Source: Mrakia gelida (lineage: Eukaryota; Basidiomycota; Tremellomycetes; Cystofilobasidiales; Mrakiaceae). Taken from it: DNA of 64,000 bases. The first letter of the stretch is position 1. The number at the start of each line of letters is the position of its first letter. The stretch covers positions 248,001 to 312,000 of the forward strand of contig BRON01000009.1 of assembly GCA_024345305.1 (NCBI GenBank), given 5' to 3'. Of the stretch, positions 62,001 to 64,000 are shown piece by piece. Below the pieces are notes generated by a model. It was not told where the DNA came from, searched no databases, and was given only the letters and a program-made list of their open reading frames with translations. The translations under genes and the position numbers were made by a program.

Positions 62001-62947
62001 TGATCCATCAGGTCCAAAGAACCTCAGTCTACCCTGCTCATCTCCAACGACGACCTGCTTCCCCTTCGGACTCCAAGTTGCTGCTGTGTATCGACCTTCG
62101 AGTCGCATCGTCTCGGTTTGGCTGTCGACGTCGAGGAGGGAGAGGGAAGCTGCTTGAAGGATGAGGACGAGCGAAGGGAGAGCTTCGGGATTGGGTTGGA
62201 GGGAGATGATGGGAGAGGGAAGCGAGGGGAAGGATTGAAGAGGTTGGGGCTGGAAGAAGAGGGACGGCGGGGAGGAGAAGAAGAGGTGAGCTCGGTGAGC
62301 TCGAAGGAAGGGAAACGAAGGGATGGAGCGAGGAACGAACAGCTTGTTCCAATTTCAAAGCTTCGACTGAGAAGATCCTGATGGTCGAGGAGGAGGTTGA
62401 GGTGATGACGACCGAGTCTTCTTTCGCGAACTTGATCCATACGAGTCGCTCTCCTAGAGGGACGGTCTTGATGGGAACGAGAGGGGAGGTGGTGGATCTG
62501 GGTGCGGTTGTGAAGAGCGTTTCGAGGGACTCCAACGAGTAGAGCGAGAAGGCTGGCAGGAAGTGGGAAGATATGAATCAGCTCCACGTTCCTAGATGTA
62601 TGATCTATAGAGCTTCAAAGCTCACCGTCTGTTCCTGCTGCGACGAAGACTCCCTTCTTGCTGCTCACGTCGAAGAGGTTGCATTCGCTCGGAAGACCTT
62701 CCACGTTGATGGGTTCGTGAAGACGAGCGTGGGTGTCGATAGAAGGCTTCCTGAGATCAAGCCACTGTAGATGAAGGACGAAGAAACACGCGAGTTAGCG
62801 AACGGAGAGCGGCGGTGGTGGCGAGGGAAGGGAAGGCGAGGGAGGGAGGAATCAGGGACGAACTGGAGCGTCGAGCTCTTCTCCTTCCACCTCTCGCTGC
62901 TTAAGAGAAGAAGACGGCGTAGAAGCAACCGACATGGACGAGAACAT
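56013..62947 (-). CDS. NUP159: FG-nucleoporin NUP159/NUP214
   Basis: Cytoplasmic-face nucleoporin that binds the DEAD-box mRNA export factor DBP5 and transport receptors. Eleven exons, complement(56013..56235, 56340..57224, 57305..57396, 57476..57544, 57615..57679, 57750..57969, 58059..61864, 61949..62249, 62341..62552, 62626..62764, 62864..62947); 2031 residues. Residues 1-~440 are a beta-propeller (LPSECNLFDVSSKKGVFVAA, ERLVWIKFAKEDSVVITST, AATWSPKGKQVVVGDEQGRL, SIHWLENDVFLVTYNLPLPP). Residues ~455-900 hold a dense FG array (SAFG, GFG units), ~957-1020 a Glu/Asp tract, ~1110-1490 a second FG/Pro-rich array with FGAP-type units. Next comes a coiled-coil-rich block (exons 6-9; LTDESFMMKRKIAELQSLML, VRDRVLQLENHLAVLKKRV). 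A further ~350 residues with scattered FG motifs and a strongly acidic end (EYDEEEFDEEEEWEGEED) follow the coiled coil. Confidence 0.9.
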
Positions 62948-63631
62948 GCTGAGAGAAAGATGCGCTCGATCTCGGCGTGCTCGTGAGGAGGAGGGGAGGA
63001 GAAGGGAGGGAAGGGAAGGGGAAGGAGGTGATGGGGTGAGGTCAACTTTCAAGCTCCCTCGCCCCCTTCCTTCCTCGAACCGCAACAACCTCGACGACGA
63101 GCTCTTTTTCTTCATTCATCCTCAGACGAACCACATCATCATCTCGACAGCATCAATAATCACCTCCCATTCAGACGAAAATCGGTTTGGATGTGGGGAT
63201 CAGAAGGCGACGACGCGAGGCTAAAGACGACTCTCGTACCTCGAACGTTCACCGCTGCATCTCGCCATATCCTTCCTCGACGTTCCTCCTGCGTCTGGTC
63301 GTCACCGATCGAGGCTATCTCGGGGTATGAACTGACAGAGACGAAGATCTCACTCGCAGGAAACGACGCAAAGAGGGACGCCCCCGAATCTCGAGCTTAT
63401 TGATCAAGTCTTCCTCCAGCTGTAGCGAGCGGCCTATCATCAGTCACGCTTGTTGATGATTTTTCAATCGCCAGGAAGGGATCCTCCCGCCATCATGCTC
63501 ACTCATCAGGAGCTCGAAATTCGCTATATAGATCGAGGGAGGGGAGAGAAGGAGGGTCTGCCATCAACCACACTACTCTTCCCGCTCTCGACCTCTTCAA
63601 CCCCTCCTCCTCCTTGATACTTCTAGAAGCC
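62948..63631. other. Divergent promoter region, NUP159 and MFS
   Basis: About 680 nt between divergent starts. Open frames are short and without motifs. A TATA-like element lies at 63535 before the MFS gene. Confidence 0.4.
63533..63543 (+). promoter_or_regulatory. TATA-like element upstream of the second MFS gene
   Basis: The sequence GCTATATAGATC lies about 95 nt before the ATG at 63632. Position and sequence fit a TATA box; no other support. Confidence 0.35.
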
Positions 63632-64000
63632 ATGTCCTCTCCATCTACTCTCACTCTCTCCTCCTCTCCCATCGCCATCTCCCAACCAGAACCAACGTTC
63701 TCGTCCGGATTCAAGCGCTCTCCCTCCAACTCCAAGTTGTTCTCGCCGTTCGTCCCGCTCTCCCTCTTTCGTACCTGCTCCTCCCCAGCAGAGACCGACT
63801 GATGCTCTTCTTCTCTCCTCTCAGAACACCCACCCTCGCCGTCGACTCTGAAGCCCAAAACTATCAAGAACTCGCCGCTGGAAAGCCCTCGAGACTGCGA
63901 AAGAACTTTCTTCTCGCCCTCTTTGCCCTCGCTCAGGTCAGTCTCGTTCTCGCTTCGCCTTTCTTTGTTCGGAAAAGATACTGATTCGTCTCTCTTCTTC
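63632..64000 (+). CDS. MFS transporter, N-terminal part only (3' end outside the window)
   Basis: Exons 63632..63747 and 63825..63936 are visible; a donor (GTCAGT) follows and the acceptor lies beyond the window. The start MSSPSTLTLSSSPIAISQPE opens a Ser/Pro-rich cytoplasmic N-terminus, then LAVDSEAQNYQELAAGKPSR and LRKNFLLALFALAQ, the usual charged lead-in and first membrane helix of DHA2-type facilitators. The gene at 1-2149 begins, after its missing 5' part, at the next expected segment of the same family (SSAAIVALPSIAEDLG), so the two are likely paralogs. The family call depends on only ~75 residues. Confidence 0.6.

Overview
This window is nuclear DNA of an intron-rich fungus, most likely a basidiomycete yeast of the Pucciniomycotina type (the red-yeast side). 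Genes are packed on both strands. Almost every gene is cut by many short introns of about 60-120 nt with GTGAGT/GTTCGT/GTACGT-like donors, a CTGAC/CTAAC-like branch site and a pyrimidine-CAG acceptor. Coding DNA is GC-rich. I rebuilt the exon chains by hand, checking reading frame and phase at each junction. The taxonomic call is inference; no rRNA or other marker is present. Layout: 1-2149 3' part of a DHA2-type MFS transporter (+); 2454-5251 alpha-arrestin-like protein (-); 6861-10000 mitochondrial citrate synthase in 16 exons, four of them 16-19 nt (-); 10621-12286 unknown multi-pass membrane protein (-); 12488-13516 RNA polymerase II subunit RPB4 (+); 13904-17122 cytosolic-type sulfatase (+); 17328-18384 F-box protein A (-); 19113-21431 RRM-like paralog A (+); 21799-22531 small, probably mitochondrial protein with an in-frame TAA (+); 23232-25037 (5' end open) divergent DXO/RAI1-type protein (-); 25325-28537 RRM-like paralog B (+); 29124-36697 fatty acid synthase beta subunit FAS1, cut off inside its malonyl/palmitoyl transferase domain (+); 37198-39650 2-oxoglutarate/Fe(II) dioxygenase (+); 39916-44046 polyphosphate polymerase VTC4 (-); 44574-45647 ANCHR/ZFYVE19-like zinc-finger protein (-); 45773-47294 secreted GH45/expansin-like double-psi barrel protein (+); 47652-49223 Mediator subunit MED6 (-); 49508-52406 APC/C subunit CDC23/APC8 (-); 52720-53754 F-box protein B with an in-frame TAG (+); 54506-55871 MYND-finger protein (+); 56013-62947 nucleoporin NUP159/NUP214 (-); 63632-64000 5' end of a second MFS transporter (+). 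Most loci are ordinary housekeeping genes (transcription, cell cycle, nuclear pore, lipid, citrate and polyphosphate metabolism) and do not form one pathway. Citrate synthase and FAS1 both belong to carbon flow to lipid, but nothing in the sequence shows that they are linked. The points most worth following are: FAS1 ends exactly where a dispersed repeat begins, and that repeat has a second copy at 22.8-23.0 kb; an 8-bp palindrome GACGCGTC is strongly over-represented in introns and spacers; microexons of 9-21 nt occur in many genes; two duplicated families (RRM-like pair, F-box pair) keep their intron positions; and a probable DXO/RAI1-like enzyme lies between the RRM-like paralogs.
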